A stretch of DNA of 64,000 nucleotides. It comes from Azolla caroliniana. Its lineage: Eukaryota; Polypodiophyta. Below are positions 1-9,531 of the stretch, piece after piece. The stretch spans positions 9,176,001 through 9,240,000 of the forward strand of contig JBHGNT010000020.1 in NCBI GenBank assembly GCA_043228905.1, in the 5' to 3' direction. A model generated the notes under the pieces. That model was not told the origin of the DNA. It did not search any database and worked only from the letters and a program-made list of their open reading frames with translations. Position 1 is the first letter of the stretch. Every line of letters begins with the position of its first letter. Made by a program: the position numbers and the translations under genes.

Positions 1-1595
1 TAAAGAATAGTAATCCATCATGACATTCGAATTGTCGATAATTCGTACTTGGTTGTTGGGACTATGAACAAGATGCTCGAGAGGGATCAATTTGTGATAG
101 AATAGCTTGAGCGAAAGCATCTGTCTTCAAGTCCTCATGTATGGTATGGATAATGTGGGAATCCAATGGCATATCGAAAACCCGCGTTGCTTGCAGTCGT
201 GTTGGTCCCAAGATTACTTGTTTTTGGTTATCGAATGCTAGCTCACCGGGATGCGGTGCTAGATACGAATGCCGCGATAACACATTTGCCTTCCCTTGCT
301 TCTTCCCAGGACGATATGTAATTTTGAAGTCGAAATAAGTGTAGATTTGGGCCCACAGAGCTTGACGTCGATTTAATACACGAGCATTCTGGAAGTAGGC
401 AAGATTTTTGTGATCGCTAAATACGGTGACTTGATGAGAAGATCCCTCCATTAGGTAAAAGAGTCCACTATTGCTAATAGCTCTTTATCTTGAATTTCAT
501 AGTTGATTTCGGCAACGTCAAGCTTGCATGAGTGGAAAGCCACAAGATGTAGCTTTTCATCATCGCCTTGTTGTGAAAGAATGCTACCCAAGGCGAAATC
601 CGGCGCGTCTGCCTCAATGATGAAAGGTTTTGCTGGATCAACATGAGCTAGAATAGGAGCTAATGTGAATGCCTTCTTAAGAATCTCAAAAGCCATGTCC
701 ACTTCTTTAGAACAAACAAACGACTGCCCCTTCTTGGTGAGGTGTGTGAGAGGTAGAATAAGCTTTGAGTAATCCTGGATAAACTTGCGGTAAAAATTGG
801 CAAAGCCTAAAAAGCATTGCACATCTCGCAACGAACGTGGAGTCTGCCACTCTATCACAACTTTGACCTTAGCTGGATCCATAGAGATGCTTTCCGAGGA
901 GATGACATAGCCTAGAAATTACACCTGGTTGCACTCGAAATTACATTTTTTTAGTTTTGCATAAAGTCCATGTTCTCGAAGCCGTTTTAGTACTAACAGT
1001 ACATTAGAATCATGCTCTTCTTGGGTCTTCGAATAAACCAGTAGATCATCTAAATAGATGATCAAACAAACATCCAAGAGATCTCAGGATATATCACTTG
1101 CCATGTGCTGGAAGACTGCTGGTGCATTAGTGAGACCGAAGGCATGACCGTATACTCGATGTGCCCATATTTGGTGCGAAACGCGGTCTTCCATTCATCT
1201 CCTGGTCGGATCCGTATGAGGCTATATGCTCCTCGTAAGTCGATCTTTGTGAAGAACCTTGCACCATTGATCCGTTCTAAAAGACTTGAGATAAGGGGGA
1301 GTGCATACCTATTCCTGATGATGCCCTTATTCAAGCCACGGTAAGCTACGATGAGACGAAGTGATCCATCCTTTTTCTTGACAAAGAAAATGGGTGCGCC
1401 GGCTGGAGATTTCAAATTTCGAATAAAACCATTTGCCAAATTGTCATCTATATAGGCTCGAAGGACTTCTAGCTCAGTTGGTGACGAGTTGTAGATCGGG
1501 CCCCATGGTGGCTCTTTTCCCGGTTGTAAATCAATGGGGCAATCATACGGTCGGTGGTGAGGAAGCTTATTGGCTTGTACCTTATTGAAAATGTT
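1..1595 (-). pseudogene. J pol: reverse transcriptase and RNase H, broken
   Basis: The RT entry segment ([17 protein letters not shown], about 1510-1590) leads into [20 protein letters not shown] and the DLRGAY block. The catalytic box reads YLDD at 1045-1056. The frame carrying the first two thirds of the RT ends at 1062, just before this box, so a frameshift separates them. The RT thumb and the start of RNase H are open from 882 to 451 (LGFANFYRKFI, then FIIEADAPDFALGSILSQQG). A stop at 451 is followed by the RNase H end (VFSDHKNLAYF) and the linker YRPGKKQGKANVLSRHS, open to 62. RNA-templated DNA synthesis is the expected ancestral function. Integrase is not in the window. Confidence 0.8.
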
Positions 1596-1734
1596 ACCCG
1601 TATAGGTGTACGAGAGGGTTAGGTATAATGTGGAAGGTGGTGTGTAAGGTGTAGTATGAAATGTGAATGTGTGAGTGTTAGGTGAGGTAAGTAGGTGTAA
1701 CTAACCCACTTGGCTTTTTATGTACTAATCTTGT

Positions 1735-1922
1735 ACTATTTAAACCCCACTCGTAGGGCATGGAAAAAGAAGGAGAAATATAGTGAAGTTACCCTCAAAC
1801 CGTGTTTGTTTCAAATCTCTCTCCCTCTCTCATTAATTCTCTTTGTGCATCTCACTCTCCCTCTCCCTCACATTCAAAATCCCTTGGGAGGGGGGTGGAG
1901 CTGATCTTGGCTCCACCCCCCA
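1735..1922 (+). promoter_or_regulatory. TATA-like motif and strong hairpin upstream of the PPR remnant
   Basis: A ctatttaaac TATA-like motif lies at about 1737-1746, followed by a CT-rich leader. A perfect 12-bp inverted repeat (ggggggtggagc at 1890-1901, gctccacccccc at 1910-1921, 8-base loop) sits about 150 bp downstream. This could be the promoter and leader of the PPR gene whose remains begin near 2053. It could equally be part of an unrecognised repeat. The sequence on either side (1596-1734 and 1923-2050) shows nothing else recognisable. Confidence 0.35.
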
Positions 1923-2052
1923 CCCATAAACACATGAAATGCCCTACGGCCTAACCCCCCTTGAGAAGAAGTCTCTCTCTTTCTCCCTCTCCATCACTAA
2001 TATCTCTCTCCCTCTCTACGTTTCTATATCTCTGTGTGAGAGCCAATCAGCG

Positions 2053-2700
2053 ATGCCAATGGCGATTTATCCTACTTCTATTTCTAATGTATCCAAGGCC
2101 TGATGGACAATGCCTTTCAAACCCCTTCCCCATTTCTCACTCTCTTAGCCTAACACCCTTGGCACCCAGAAATGGTAAAATCTAAGGTTGTGCATGCCAC
2201 TCAATTGACAACCAAAAGAATGGAGGAGCTTTCGGCTAAGTTGTTAGCTTCTTATGGCTAGGTTATATCAGAGCATGGAAAAATTGGCAACATTTTGTTA
2301 ATAGCCACACTAATTAACATGTCTATCAAAGGTAGAACTATCAAGGATGCAAGAGAGGCCTTTGATAAAAATATAACAAGGAACATTGTGTGGAATGTAG
2401 TGATATCATGTTATTAAGAAAATATCTAGGAAGCTTTATAGCTTCTTAAATGGAACAAGATGCATTTGAGCCAAATGAAGTTACCTTCTAAAACATACAC
2501 AAAACAATCAATCGGACCTAGAACATTCGGCATACAAAATGCTATGGAAGTATTTCGTGCGATGTGAGAGTGAAATATAGTAACATGGCATGCCTTGGTT
2601 GGGGCTGTGTCTAGAAAGGTCTTGATGAAAAGGCTTTAGAGCTTCTTCAAAAAGTGCAAGAAGAGGGTGTGTAACATGATGAGATAGCTTATGGGAAAAG
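2053..2700 (+). pseudogene. Pentatricopeptide-repeat (PPR) protein gene remnant
   Basis: Conceptual translation on the plus strand shows PPR-type phrases separated by stops and small shifts: an LINM....IKDAREAFDKN stretch around 2310-2370, RNIVWNVVISCY (2378-2414), EQDAFEPNEVTF (about 2455-2490), then LGWGCV..GLDEKALELLQK and QEEGV (about 2597-2670). These match the helix-turn-helix 35-residue repeats of plant PLS-class PPR proteins, which bind organelle RNA and act in RNA editing and processing. A possible N-terminus starts at an atg near 2053 with a Ser/Thr-rich, transit-peptide-like opening. The gene is clearly dead. It lies inside the gap that splits element J, so it was inserted or captured there. 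The family call is good; the repeat count and parent gene cannot be read. Confidence 0.6.
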
Positions 2701-3210
2701 GGAACCAACAAATGGACAATAATCAGCCAGAGATGACAGTCGGCAGTGTGACAACCAAATAGAGAGCTGACTAGACAAAGACGCGGCCGCAAGAGGGCCG
2801 GACAATAGCCGAATAGCCGAAGTCTGGCAAGTGGCTGGAAAAACACGGCCAAACTGAGAGCCGGCTAGTGGAGCAACTGCCGAACAGAGCCGGCCGATGA
2901 AAATAAACGGCTGAGAGTACGGCATGGCCGAGAGCATGGCACGGCAGAGACATGGCCGAGATGTGGCCAAGACACGGCCGCGAGAGGGCCGAGAAGTCGA
3001 GAGACGGCCCAACCATGGCCGAGAAGCCGAGAGTTAGCTCAATCACGTCTGAGAAAGCGGCCGTGAACCAGAGAATCGACTGAGAAGCCGAGCGATAACC
3101 ACGAGATGGTCTAGTCACAGCCAAGAAGCCGAGAAGCCAAGAGTCGGCCCAGGCATGACCGAGAAAGGGCCAAGAGTACAACATGACCGAGAAAGGGCCA
3201 AGATTCCATG
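2700..3210. repeat. Degenerate GCCGAGA-core short tandem repeat
   Basis: About 500 bp built from variants of ggccgaga and gaagccgagag at irregular spacing. A near-perfect 23-base duplication (catgaccgagaaagggccaa core) lies at about 3155-3177 and 3181-3203. The array directly abuts the protease of element J: the protease frame runs into it and loses all family resemblance. It is probably an expanded microsatellite or minisatellite that grew at the junction of the J protease with the PPR debris. No coding function is visible. Confidence 0.6.
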
Positions 3211-4609
3211 AATTGGCTTGGGCAAAATTTCGATCCATGAAACATGAATTGGCTCCGGAATCTAAAAGTGCTAGGATTTGTATTGGGGGAGTACTTTTAG
3301 TACTAACCATGACTTGGGCTAGGAACACATTGCTAACTTCCTTGGAGGGAATGGAACCACTAATGGGATGTACAGATCTAGGGCTGTCCAACCAAATGAC
3401 TCCTATTTTGGCTGGACTCAATTGTTTAACTCTTCATCTAATTAACTAAGGATTTCAAATTTGTTTGAGATACTTTGGGCTATTAGTACTATTAATATTA
3501 TCAGACACTCTATTAGTACTATTAATACTATCAGACACTCCTAAGGGAAGAATTGACTCGGGTTTAGTACAGGCTACAATTTGATTTACCTGTCTTCCTT
3601 GCCTATGGGGACAATTGATTGCGATATGCCTTGGTCCACCGCAATAAAGACATAATCGGTTTGCACGTCGTCGTTGCTTTTCTTCTTCCGATAACGGGCT
3701 ACGTCGACGCATGGTGTCGATCTCCATTGGTGTTGGAGTATTTGTTTGAGGTATGTCTCGTGCAAATGGTTTAGCCATGACTGAGGCGTAAGTGGGCTCC
3801 GGCCTAGAGCGTGGTATTTGTAATTGACGTTCCAAACGTCGTTCAAAAAGGCGGTTATCACATCGGACCGCTCGACCAATTGCCTCTGTAAGAGACTTTG
3901 GTTCTTCGGGGAAGGTTAGAAGTAGATCTTTGACATCGTTTGGCAGGCCGTAGCGAAACTATTCCATTAGTGCCTGATCATCCCAGGGGATATTTGAAGC
4001 TAGTGCCTGATCATCCCAGGGGATATTTGAAGCGAGTAGACAGAAATCCGTCGCATAGGTAGAGGCTGGACGATTGCCTTGACGCAATCGTCAGATTTTG
4101 TTGATCGCCGTCCGGATGCTGTCTGTGTCTCCAAAGCAAGCTTTAAACTCACTAATAAAGTCTTCAAAGTTATTAAGTAAGGACGATTGTTTTTCCAGAA
4201 GCGGAGCAAACCATGCCAAGGTTGAGTTGCTAAGCAACGTGCCTATGAGGCCGACTCGGGATGCGTCAGTGGGGTATCGAGAAGGATGCATTTGAATGAC
4301 CAAGCGTACCTGATTGAGGAATCCCCTAAATTGCGATCGCGTTCCATCCAATTTCACAGGAAGTCCAATCTTGGGCTCTTTACGAAATCCTTGGGGACTT
4401 GATCCTTGTTGTTGCAACGCTGCTTCGAGTTGTTGCACACGTAACGCTAAATCCCCATGTTGTTGCTGCATTTGCTGTTTTTCTAGGGCGATTTATTGAA
4501 GATCCCCTAACAACCGTTGGTTTTCTTGTTCCAAGGCAACCAATTTTTCTTTTAGACATTGTAGCTCGGAGAAAACGGATTGGTATTCTTGGGCGCTAAC
4601 ATAAGTCAT
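3183..4609 (-). pseudogene. J gag-protease, broken
   Basis: The start is the atg at 4609 (MTYVSAQEYQSV). Translation from there gives a coiled-coil N-terminus (LKEKLVALEQENQRLL), a gag core (WFAPLLEKQS, then FEDFISEFKACFGD), the zinc knuckle CLYCGGPRHIAINC near 3630-3670, and an aspartic protease with ALLDSGANSCFMD near 3230-3260. All of this is in one frame, interrupted by stops near 4490, 4090 and 3455. Gag would form the particle and bind RNA; the protease would cut the polyprotein. The DSG catalytic motif is present, but the domain is cut off at about 3190 by the GCC repeat. A 33-bp in-frame tandem duplication lies at 3968-4033. Confidence 0.8.
3968..4033. repeat. 33-bp tandem duplication in J gag
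   Basis: Positions 3968-4000 and 4001-4033 are identical 33-mers beginning tagtgcctgatcatcc. The duplication adds eleven codons and keeps the frame. Identity of the two units suggests that it is recent relative to the other damage in this gag. Confidence 0.9.
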
Positions 4610-4663
4610 TGTATAGAAAAAGGATAAGAGGATGAGGGAAACCAAAAGAAAGACTAGAGAGGA

Positions 4664-4675
4664 AAATTGGTTCAA
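4664..4675 (-). other. Predicted self-primer binding site of J
   Basis: On the minus strand, two bases after the LTR end, the RNA would read TTGAACCAATTT. The same 12 bases in complement (AAATTGGTTCAA) occur in the LTR at 4925-4914, 33 bases after the start of the TATA box, exactly where transcription should begin. The 5' end of the transcript could therefore fold back and prime reverse transcription on itself, as in Tf1 of fission yeast. No tRNA-type TGG start is seen here. Confidence 0.65.
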
Positions 4676-4677
4676 AC

Positions 4678-4995
4678 TGTTAGGAATAGTACTAAAACAG
4701 AGAGAGAATTAGTACTAGAGAAGGGAAGTACTATTAGTAGTAAGAGGACGGGATTGCGTAAGACTCCCGAGAGAGAAGAAAGAGAAGAGAAGAAAGAGAA
4801 GAGAAGAAAGAGAAAGAGAGATAGTGAGGACGAGAGAGAGAGATGATGATAACAGATGATATATTATAAAAAGAGTACTAAGTACAAGATGGCTATGAGG
4901 TTTAAGACTGGCGTTGAACCAATTTGGTTCAAAACAATGCCTTGTGCCTCCTTTTATAGTGCTCTCAGGAGTAGTCGAGAAATCTGGAATATACA
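4678..4995 (-). repeat. 5' LTR of J
   Basis: On the minus strand the LTR would begin TGTATATTCC (4995) and end CCTAACA (4678), 318 bp. The left border is supported by the adjacent primer site. The right border is a TG match only, since the partner LTR is off the window. It contains TATA box TATAAAAG at 4958-4951 and pyrimidine-rich U5 sequence on the minus strand. Confidence 0.6.
4951..4958 (-). promoter_or_regulatory. TATA box of the J LTR
   Basis: TATAAAAG on the minus strand, with only about 37 bp of U3 upstream inside the proposed LTR. Transcription is expected to start near 4925, at the self-complementary motif. Confidence 0.6.
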
Positions 4996-5044
4996 TTAAC
5001 TTCTTATAATAAAGTATAAATGAAAATAATATCCTACAAATTAC

Positions 5045-5207
5045 AATAGATGGTGTGATGGTTAAGAGCCTGACCCATATACCATAAGGTTATGGGTTCG
5101 AGTCTTGCCATATCATGACAGATACACGGTCGATATGCCCGGTAGGCCTCATCCAAAACTTGGAATTTACTTTGGGAGGACACGCTTTTACTGTGTCAAC
5201 CATAATC
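5045..5207 (+). mobile_element. tRNA-derived SINE-like fragment
   Basis: A pol III A-box-like tggtgtgatgg (5051-5061) and a B-box-like ggttcgagtct (5095-5105) are spaced as in tRNA genes. Around 100 bp of unrelated tail follows (ending near cgctttta, 5184-5190). The cloverleaf is not complete, so this is not a working tRNA gene. It fits the head of a SINE. No flanking target duplication was found. Confidence 0.45.
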
Positions 5208-5327
5208 TGATAAGTGCTTGGATTGCACCACAACCAGTCATGAAGAAGAGCACATCAACAAGGACGTAGTATGTGTTGAAGGACCTACGAAGATGAAACG
5301 GCAAGAGGAAAAGAGGCTAAGGGACGT

Positions 5328-6088
5328 TGTCGCGTTGTTACGCGCGTGCGTGGAGAAAGGCGGGACCGGGGGTCTTGGACTAGGGAGTGACGGAGCGTAG
5401 GAAGTCGTACTTGACCGTTTCCGGGGCATCCCAGAAGCACACCAGAAGCAACTGAAGGGAGAGAGAGAAAGAGAGGGAGCGCGTGCTTGACACCGACTCA
5501 CGCGCACACACACACACACACACACACATGCTGACCCGACTCACGCCCTTATGTACAGGAAACGCAGGAAAGGGGAAGCACCCGACACCAACAGAGACAC
5601 GAATATACACAGACAAACGCAAATGTATGTATATAAAAGGAAGAATACATTCCCGGCTTCGAGCCGGACCAAGGTAGGTTACAGTAGTCGTCGGCTGCCA
5701 AGCCGCCGGTTGGGGAGCTCACGGGCTTGTCGCGCCGAGCGGGGTCTTGCGCAGGAGACGAGCTGACGCAAACCCTAAGCGAACACGAAAGGGGGGGGGA
5801 AGAAGAAGAAGAAGAAGAAGAAAAATAACTCTAAACCTAACGCAAAACGGGCAACCCTTTCACAAAGGGCGCTCCCTTCCTTTTATAGAACAAGGAGAGG
5901 GATGCGTTACAATGTGGGATAAATCCCGACTTACATGGGATCGTCTGTCCCGACTTGACTACTCTTCGGCGCCGTAAAGGCGCCCTCGTTATTCACACTA
6001 AATGTACAAGGGTGAGCACACATGCTGCACCCCGCCGATGTAGCCAATGTTTCCCGGTTTCCGCCTCTGGCCGAAATTCTTCACGACA
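5328..6088 (-). repeat. 3' LTR of A1
   Basis: The plus strand starts tgtcgcgttgttacg and ends ttcacgaca. It carries a TATAAAAG box on the minus strand (5887-5880), a CA dinucleotide run (about 5505-5530) and a run of nine G (about 5791-5799). It is close in sequence to the 5' LTR at 15912-16700. Confidence 0.85.
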
Positions 6089-7992
6089 TCTGCCCCCACC
6101 AAACCGCACGTCCACCGATACATGCCAAATCCGGTGAAGGGTGAGAGATTTCGGCCGGTGAGAAACCGGTCAACCGTGATCCACATCCCAGCTCGCTGCC
6201 GGTTCGAACCGTCGGCTTCGGTTCTTCCTTCGCGCTTACCTCCCCGTAGGCTCGTTCGACCCGTCGATTGGTCCTTCACCGCGATCTCCGTAGTACGCGT
6301 ACTTCCGCTGGCCCTTGCTCGGCCGTATGCACGCCCCGCTCTCCGTCGTATGCCCGATGTCCTTCGCTTGAGGAATGCCCGTAGTGGCCCGCTTCGCCTT
6401 TCCCGTTTTGCGCTGTTGCAACAAGTCTTGAGTCTTCCGCTTGCCGTCATCCCCTCGCCCCCACCAGCTTGTCATCCCGGGCTTGCCGTGTCAATCTTCG
6501 CTACTCTGACTGAGCTGTCGAGATCTACGAAGCGAGTGTGGAGGATCCTCCTCCGGACTCCCTTGTCATCCCCTGACTCCGACCCTATGCAGTCCACTAT
6601 GCACTCGTCACCTCGTTCCCGGCACCTCCCTTGTGCCGTCTTCCGCTTCCTTTGTTTGGCTCCGCCCATGCCGAACACCGTCCCGTAGTCACGCTTCGAT
6701 CCGGCCCTCGATGGCCACTTGCGAGACTCTTGTTCCGTCCTAGGTGTGCCTTTTCGGCCTGACGCACCTCCCCGTGTTTGCCCCTACTGGCTTCTTCCGA
6801 AACCGTAACCGGCCGGTGAAGGTTTCGCACTTCGTCCGCCCGTCTCACCGGCTCCCTATCCGCTACCTCGTGTCGTTGGGTCCCGTTCCTTGCCGCCACC
6901 GTCCTTCTCCCTAGGTCTCACGTTGCCACGTTGGCCGAACTGCCGGGGTCTCTGGATTAGTGTGAGGGTCCTATAGGACCGGTCTTCGTTTCGTCGCTTG
7001 TCGAGATCCGGGTGTCTTTTGTTTGAGTCCCTCCCGGACTCTCCTCGTGTCTTCCGCGTAGTCGGGTCCCGTTTCCCGCCTCCATCAACCTTCTCTCTCG
7101 GTCTCATGTTGCCATGTTGGCCGAACTACCAGAGTCTCTTGTTAGGTGTGGGGATCCCGTAGGACCGGACTTCCTTACACCCACTTACCTTGCCGGAAGG
7201 TCCGATTTGGTTCGTGGCCGCCTTGCCGGCCTAATACCTCCTTGCCGTTCGTCGCCTCTTGTCGTCCGATCACGTTCTCCTGCCGCCACCGATCTCCCCT
7301 ATAGGACTCATGCCGGCACTCGGGCCGACCACCGGATCGGTGTGAGTGTCTTCGTGGGACCTCCCCTTCTGGCTTCGGTTGCCCGCCTTGCCGCCGCCAC
7401 CATCCCTTACTCTAGGTCTCAAGCCTCCTCTTGTCGTTGGCTGTCGGAGTCTCTAGAACCGGTGCGTGTAAGGTCACAGCTGCTCCGCTCTGCCTTCGCC
7501 ATTCTCTTCTGTTGGTCACGTTCACCTGCCGCCACCGTCCTTTCCTATAGGACTCACGCCGGCTCTCGGGCCGACCGCCGGATCGGTGTGAGGATCTCCG
7601 TAGACCGCCCATCCGGAGCCCTTTGCCTTCGTCCCCTCGCCGCCACCGTTCGTCACTTTAGGCCGACCTCTGGCTCTCGGGTTGACCGCCGGTTTCTGTA
7701 GAACCGGTGTGAAGGATCCTCCTCGGGCTTGCCGTATCTCTGACCCTTATCCCGAGTCTTCCTTCTTTCGTAAGTCAAGAGGGTGGCTCGCTCCACACCC
7801 TCTCCCGTGGTATCGACGTACCGTGTTCCCGGCCTCTTCGTAGGCCCGCTCTCTTCCTCCCTCCCGGAATGGTCATCCGGAGGTCCGCTCTGCCTGGTTC
7901 TCATCCGGGTCCGTTCGTCCTTCTCCGGATTGCCGAGTCTCGTTCTCCTGTCGCCACTAGCCTTCTCCCTAGGTCTCACGTTGCCACGTAGC
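6089..7992 (-). repeat. A1 internal non-coding region with tandem-repeat array
   Basis: From the polypurine tract to about 6890 the DNA is shared with A3 and A2 but has no stable reading frame. From about 6890 to 7992 it consists of repeats of a motif around ctcacgccggcactcgggccgaccgccggatcggtgtgagg. A copy of the gag-derived hairpin cassette lies at 7778-7803 (agagggtg, 10-base loop, caccctct). The array stops abruptly at 7992, where C1 begins. Long open stretches on either strand here are a by-product of CG-rich repeats. Confidence 0.7.
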
Positions 7993-9528
7993 AGCATCGG
8001 AACCCCGGGCGGACCGGAGGACGAAGGATCGGATACCTTACCGACACCGGAACCGGAAGTGCTAACGCTGGAACCCCCGGAACCAGCGGAGGAAGAGCGA
8101 CCTCCGACACCGGAAGTCGAAGAGGAGAGGCCTCCGTCACCAAAAGAAGAGGAATAACCACTGACGCCGGAAGCAAATCGGGAAAGACCACCCACGCCGG
8201 AGAAAATTCCGGAATGAGCACCAACACTGCCAGCCCGCGCACCGATACCGGACGACGACATGCCGTTCCAGTACTCCAAGTATAGAGATGATCCGGAAGC
8301 GGAAGCTCACGTGCACGCCTTTGAACAGACCTGGGAAGCAAACCATGTGTCCCAGCGATTGACCCCGGATGAAGAGGAACGCTCTAAGATAGCGGAATTT
8401 GGCGTCACATTGGAGGGACCGGCAGCAAGATGGCGCCGGATGCAGGACCCGTCTACCATGAACACCTTTGCAGATTTAAAAGCTAAATTCTTGCATTTTT
8501 TCCAAAAGGAGGTGGACCAGACCGTAATGGTAGGCTTATTTTATACCATCCGACAGGAGGCAGGGGAGGGCATTCCCCAATTTGTCATCCGGTTTCAACG
8601 GATGCATAGTCAGCTTGCCCGCGCACCCCCGGAGGAGGAATTAAGGACTATATTCCTAAACGCGCTCTGGGAACCCCTACGCACGGTTTGCATGGTAATT
8701 GACTTCCACACAAGTACCATCGACCAGGTCATTGACCGGGTGAGAGAGATGTAAAAGACAAGCTCCTGGCTCACACTGGGAGCACTCCAACGGGCGTTAC
8801 TGTCCGATGAAGACCTCCGGTTTCGGCAAGCAATACAGTGCACAACCTGCTTGAATTCCGGACACTCGGCACTAGAATGCACTATGAGGACACAATGTGT
8901 AATCTGTCAATCCAAGGGCCATACGACGGATAGGTGCGAGTATACTCTATTGAACCGGCAAGAACCGCCCGTTCGACAAATAGAGCCACGCAGTAGCCGG
9001 GATGAAGAAGAGGAACGCTGGCGGCGAATGGACCGCGACCGACCTGCACAGGATGTCCGGTATGGCGATCGACGGGAGAATGATGTCCGGTACGGTGATC
9101 GGCGGGATAACTATGACCGGCATGATAGATATGATCGGTATCGGGATTACAATAGACGATATGAACATTACGACCGGGAGCACTCCCCCAGGTATCGTCA
9201 ACAACGGGAGGAATACAGCAGATATAATGAGCAACCTCGTCAAGAGTACCGCAATAAGAAGAATTATAACAAAAAACGGCATTTGAAAAAAGGCGGCTAC
9301 CCACGGGATCCGGAACAAGGAGCTTCAAGCAGCCAACCGGCCCAAAACCCCGCGCTTACCACAGGGCCGGCCTCGGGTACAACAGACAATGCCGAATCCA
9401 GCAATACCCGGAAAGCCTATTGCTACTACTACCGACAGGAAGGCCATTATAGTAATCAATGCCCGGTGAAGAGCTATAAAAAACGACCGGCAGTAAATAT
9501 GGTAGTCCTTGAGGTGGCAGATCTGTAG
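7993..9528 (+). pseudogene. C1 gag
   Basis: One frame, open except for a TAA at 8752-8754 where C2 has a sense codon (GAA). Order: an acidic Pro/Glu repeat region (PTPEVEEERP-type, 8000-8200), a Retrotrans_gag-like core (YRDDPEAEAHVHAFEQTWEA through LKAKFLHFFQKEVDQ, 8265-8740), two zinc knuckles (CTTCLNSGHSALEC, CVICQSKGHTTDRC, about 8838-8938), an Arg/Asp/Tyr-rich stretch (about 9040-9230), and a third, damaged knuckle (CYYYRQEGHYSNQC, second Cys now Tyr) near 9420. Gag would form the particle and package RNA. Confidence 0.75.
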
Positions 9529-9531
9529 CAG

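Larger units (their letters stand above)
1..4995 (-). mobile_element. Ty3/gypsy element J, fungal-type (Tf1/Tcn1-like), 3' end off the window
   Basis: A minus-strand element read from right to left: 5' LTR (4678-4995), self-complementary primer site (4664-4675), gag and protease (4609-3183), then reverse transcriptase and RNase H (about 1595-1). Integrase and the 3' LTR would lie left of position 1. The gag carries a CLYCGG-type zinc knuckle preceded by a PMEID...RRR..LSEEEKQRRR segment, and the RT has the [20 protein letters not shown] signature. Both are typical of the fungal-type chromovirus group rather than of the common plant Tekay, CRM, Reina or Galadriel clades (family knowledge). About 1.6 kb of unrelated DNA (1596-3180) separates protease from RT. 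Many stops and frameshifts show that the copy is dead. Confidence 0.8.

Noticed and set aside
5045-5110. Possible tRNA gene
   Set aside because: A- and B-box are present, but acceptor and anticodon stems do not pair convincingly; treated as a SINE head.
6047-6688. 213-residue open frame on the plus strand in A1
   Set aside because: Lies in A-family non-coding DNA on the strand opposite gag; the frame is not kept in A2 or A3 and shows no domain.
7653-8279. 208-residue Gly/Ser-rich minus-strand frame
   Set aside because: Spans the A1/C1 junction and is the complement of the Pro/Glu repeats of C1 gag; an artefact of repeats.
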